A stretch of 7,298 bases of DNA, taken from the NCBI GenBank assembly GCA_013042825.1, contig JABDPL010000030.1, forward strand, positions 1 through 7,298. Direction: 5' to 3'. This stretch comes from Flavobacteriaceae bacterium (GTDB lineage Bacteria; Bacteroidota; Bacteroidia; Flavobacteriales; Flavobacteriaceae). How positions within the stretch are numbered: position 1 is the stretch's first letter; each line of letters begins with the position of its first letter. This document shows positions 6,327-7,298 of the stretch, piece by piece. Under the pieces are notes generated by a model. It was not told the DNA's origin. It did not search any database and saw only the letters and a list, made by a program, of their open reading frames with translations. Position numbers and translations under genes: made by a program.

Positions 6327-6396
6327 AAGGTACTAGGAACCAGGAACTAGTACCTAGTGCCTAGCGCCTAGTACCTGGATAATGGTAACTGGTATC
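6327..6396. repeat. Degenerate tandem heptamer array, ten units
   Basis: Exactly 70 bp can be cut into ten 7-mers without a gap, starting at 6327. Examples are TAGGAAC (6334), CAGGAAC (6341), TAGTACC (6348 and 6369), TAGTGCC (6355), TGGTAAC (6383) and TGGTATC (6390). Unit position 3 is G in all ten, position 2 is always A or G, and position 7 is C in nine of ten. The array fills the middle of the 211-bp divergent region between the DUF2520 and ccsA genes. It does not encode a protein. Its unit is related to the TAGTnnn unit of the array at 4832. Confidence 0.85.
6328..6376. repeat. Inverted repeat inside the ten-unit array
   Basis: AGGTACTAGG (6328-6337) is the perfect 10-bp reverse complement of CCTAGTACCT (6367-6376), with 29 bp between. 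The central part has a further palindrome, ACTAGT (6346-6351). The array can therefore fold on either strand. There is no T run next to it, so it does not look like an ordinary bidirectional terminator, and it lies between two gene starts rather than two gene ends. Confidence 0.75.
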
Positions 6397-6460
6397 TATT
6401 TCGCTTTAAAAATGCTCCTAATTAAGACTCATTCCATATAAGAATAAATTCCTAAATCCG

Positions 6461-6468
6461 TACCTTTG
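6461..6468 (+). promoter_or_regulatory. Putative Bacteroidota -7 promoter element for ccsA
   Basis: TACCTTTG matches TAnnTTTG exactly and ends 27 bp before the ccsA ATG, which fits a leader of about 20 nt. The place where a -33 TTTG would sit (about 6438-6441) reads TATA, so only the -7 element is supported. Confidence 0.5.
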
Positions 6469-6495
6469 CATGAGTTTTACGCACGCACCTGCTTT

Positions 6496-7298
6496 ATGCT
6501 CAAAAAAATTGCGAATATTCTCTTTTCTACCCGGCTGACCGGTGCCCTGTTTATAGCCTTTGCGGCTGCCATGGCTATCGGGACATTTATGGATGCGGGT
6601 ATGGATACATCACCAACGCCTTACTCCAGAAAGATAATATATAATGCCTGGTGGTTCGAGACCATCATGGCCTTATTTGTTGTGAATTTCTCAGGGAATA
6701 TTGTCCGATTTAAACTCTGGCGAAAGGAAAAATGGGCAACACTTACCCTGCATCTGTCCTTTATCTTTATTCTTGTCGGTGCTTTTGTTACCCGCTATAT
6801 CGGTTATGAGGGTATGATGGCCATTCGTGAAGGGGCAACCGAGAATACATTCTTATCGCAAAAGACCTATATCACCACTTATATCGACGGGGATTACCAA
6901 ATAAACGGACAAGCACAACGGCTGGTGCGTCACGATGAGGTTGATTTTTCTCCGAGATTGAATAATGCGTTTGAAGCCGACACCCGCTATGATCAAACCG
7001 ATATTTCTATCAAACTCATCGAATTTATAGAAGGAGCAGAGGAAGACATCATCCCTGATCCGGAAGGGGAGAACTACCTCAAGATCGTTGAGGCCAGCGA
7101 TGCCGGACCGCATAACCATTTCCTGAAAGAAGGCCAGGTTCAGAATATCCATAATGTCCTCTGGACGTTGAATAAACCTACTGACGGCGCTGTAAATATC
7201 ATGTTTACCGACAGTACACTAACCATCAATTCACCTTTCGACGGGGAATTCATGACCATGGCAACTATGGAAACGCGTCGGCTTGTTAAGGACAGCAC
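6496..7298 (+). CDS. ccsA: CcsA/ResB cytochrome c biogenesis protein, N-terminal ResB-like part
   Basis: Translation from the ATG at 6496 stays open for 267 codons to the window edge, so the 3' end is missing. Three membrane helices are visible at about 14-33, 54-70 and 82-102, followed by a long soluble, probably periplasmic, region with many short strands. The first helix leads into IGTFMD, the second follows YNAWWFE, and the third carries a conserved His at 86 (LHLSFIFILVGAFVTR), all typical of ResB/Ccs1. In System II cytochrome c maturation, ResB and CcsA form the heme export and ligation complex at the inner membrane. In Bacteroidota the two are commonly one fused protein of about 1,000 residues, so a CcsA half with the WWD heme motif is expected beyond the window. 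No in-frame ATG lies just upstream, and no SD is present. Confidence 0.9.
   Translation, partial: MLKKIANILFSTRLTGALFIAFAAAMAIGTFMDAGMDTSPTPYSRKIIYNAWWFETIMALFVVNFSGNIVRFKLWRKEKWATLTLHLSFIFILVGAFVTRYIGYEGMMAIREGATENTFLSQKTYITTYIDGDYQINGQAQRLVRHDEVDFSPRLNNAFEADTRYDQTDISIKLIEFIEGAEEDIIPDPEGENYLKIVEASDAGPHNHFLKEGQVQNIHNVLWTLNKPTDGAVNIMFTDSTLTINSPFDGEFMTMATMETRRLVKDS

Noticed and set aside
6470..6538. Possible 22-codon upstream frame (ATG at 6470) overlapping the ccsA start out of frame
   Set aside because: Its ATG sits 2 bp after the -7 box, so the expected transcript would start downstream of it; no support for translation.
6853..7152. 99-codon minus-strand frame opposite ccsA
   Set aside because: The plus strand has a continuous ResB-like reading here; the antisense frame has no features of its own.

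Overview
The window looks like chromosomal DNA of a member of the Bacteroidota, most likely a (marine) Flavobacteriaceae-type bacterium. The evidence is the gene set and order, the general lack of Shine-Dalgarno sequences before the starts, and several exact matches to the Bacteroidota -7 promoter element TAnnTTTG a short distance upstream of start codons. No rRNA, tRNA, CRISPR array, transposase gene or phage gene was seen.

Layout. Eight genes read leftward. From right to left they are a Rossmann/DUF2520 protein (6284-5517), a KdsC-like HAD phosphatase (5536-5006, overlapping the first), a UbiA-family prenyltransferase (4827-3907), a Maf nucleotide pyrophosphatase (probable TTG start at 3910, overlapping the UbiA stop), a flavobacterial lipoprotein of unknown function (3286-2342), a minimal MscS-like channel (2293-1781), a CorA-type Mg2+ transporter (1737-643) and the N-terminal part of a secreted PIG-L deacetylase (563 to beyond base 1). 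One gene reads rightward from a divergent intergenic region: the N-terminal ResB-like part of a CcsA/ResB cytochrome c biogenesis protein (6496 to beyond 7298).

How the genes fit together. This is mostly housekeeping and envelope biology: cytochrome c maturation, probable Kdo synthesis for LPS, an isoprenoid-lipid prenyltransferase, clearance of non-canonical nucleotides, an osmotic-type channel and divalent cation transport. The overlaps (20 bp and 4 bp) and short gaps (27-48 bp) suggest two or three leftward transcription units. Putative -7 boxes before the lipoprotein (3301-3308) and PIG-L (586-593) would restart transcription inside the run.

The least ordinary DNA is intergenic. Two stretches are degenerate tandem arrays with an exact 7-bp period. 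One has ten units (6327-6396, in the divergent region). The other has four units (4832-4859), sits 4 bp from the UbiA start codon, and is followed by a GC-rich 35-bp hairpin (4863-4897) beyond which the 7-bp register resumes. Both arrays are built on a TAGTnnn-like unit. They look like a short repeat family with strong secondary structure and are the best candidates for something poorly described. I found no convincing new multi-gene system. No stretch longer than 300 bases lacks a gene.
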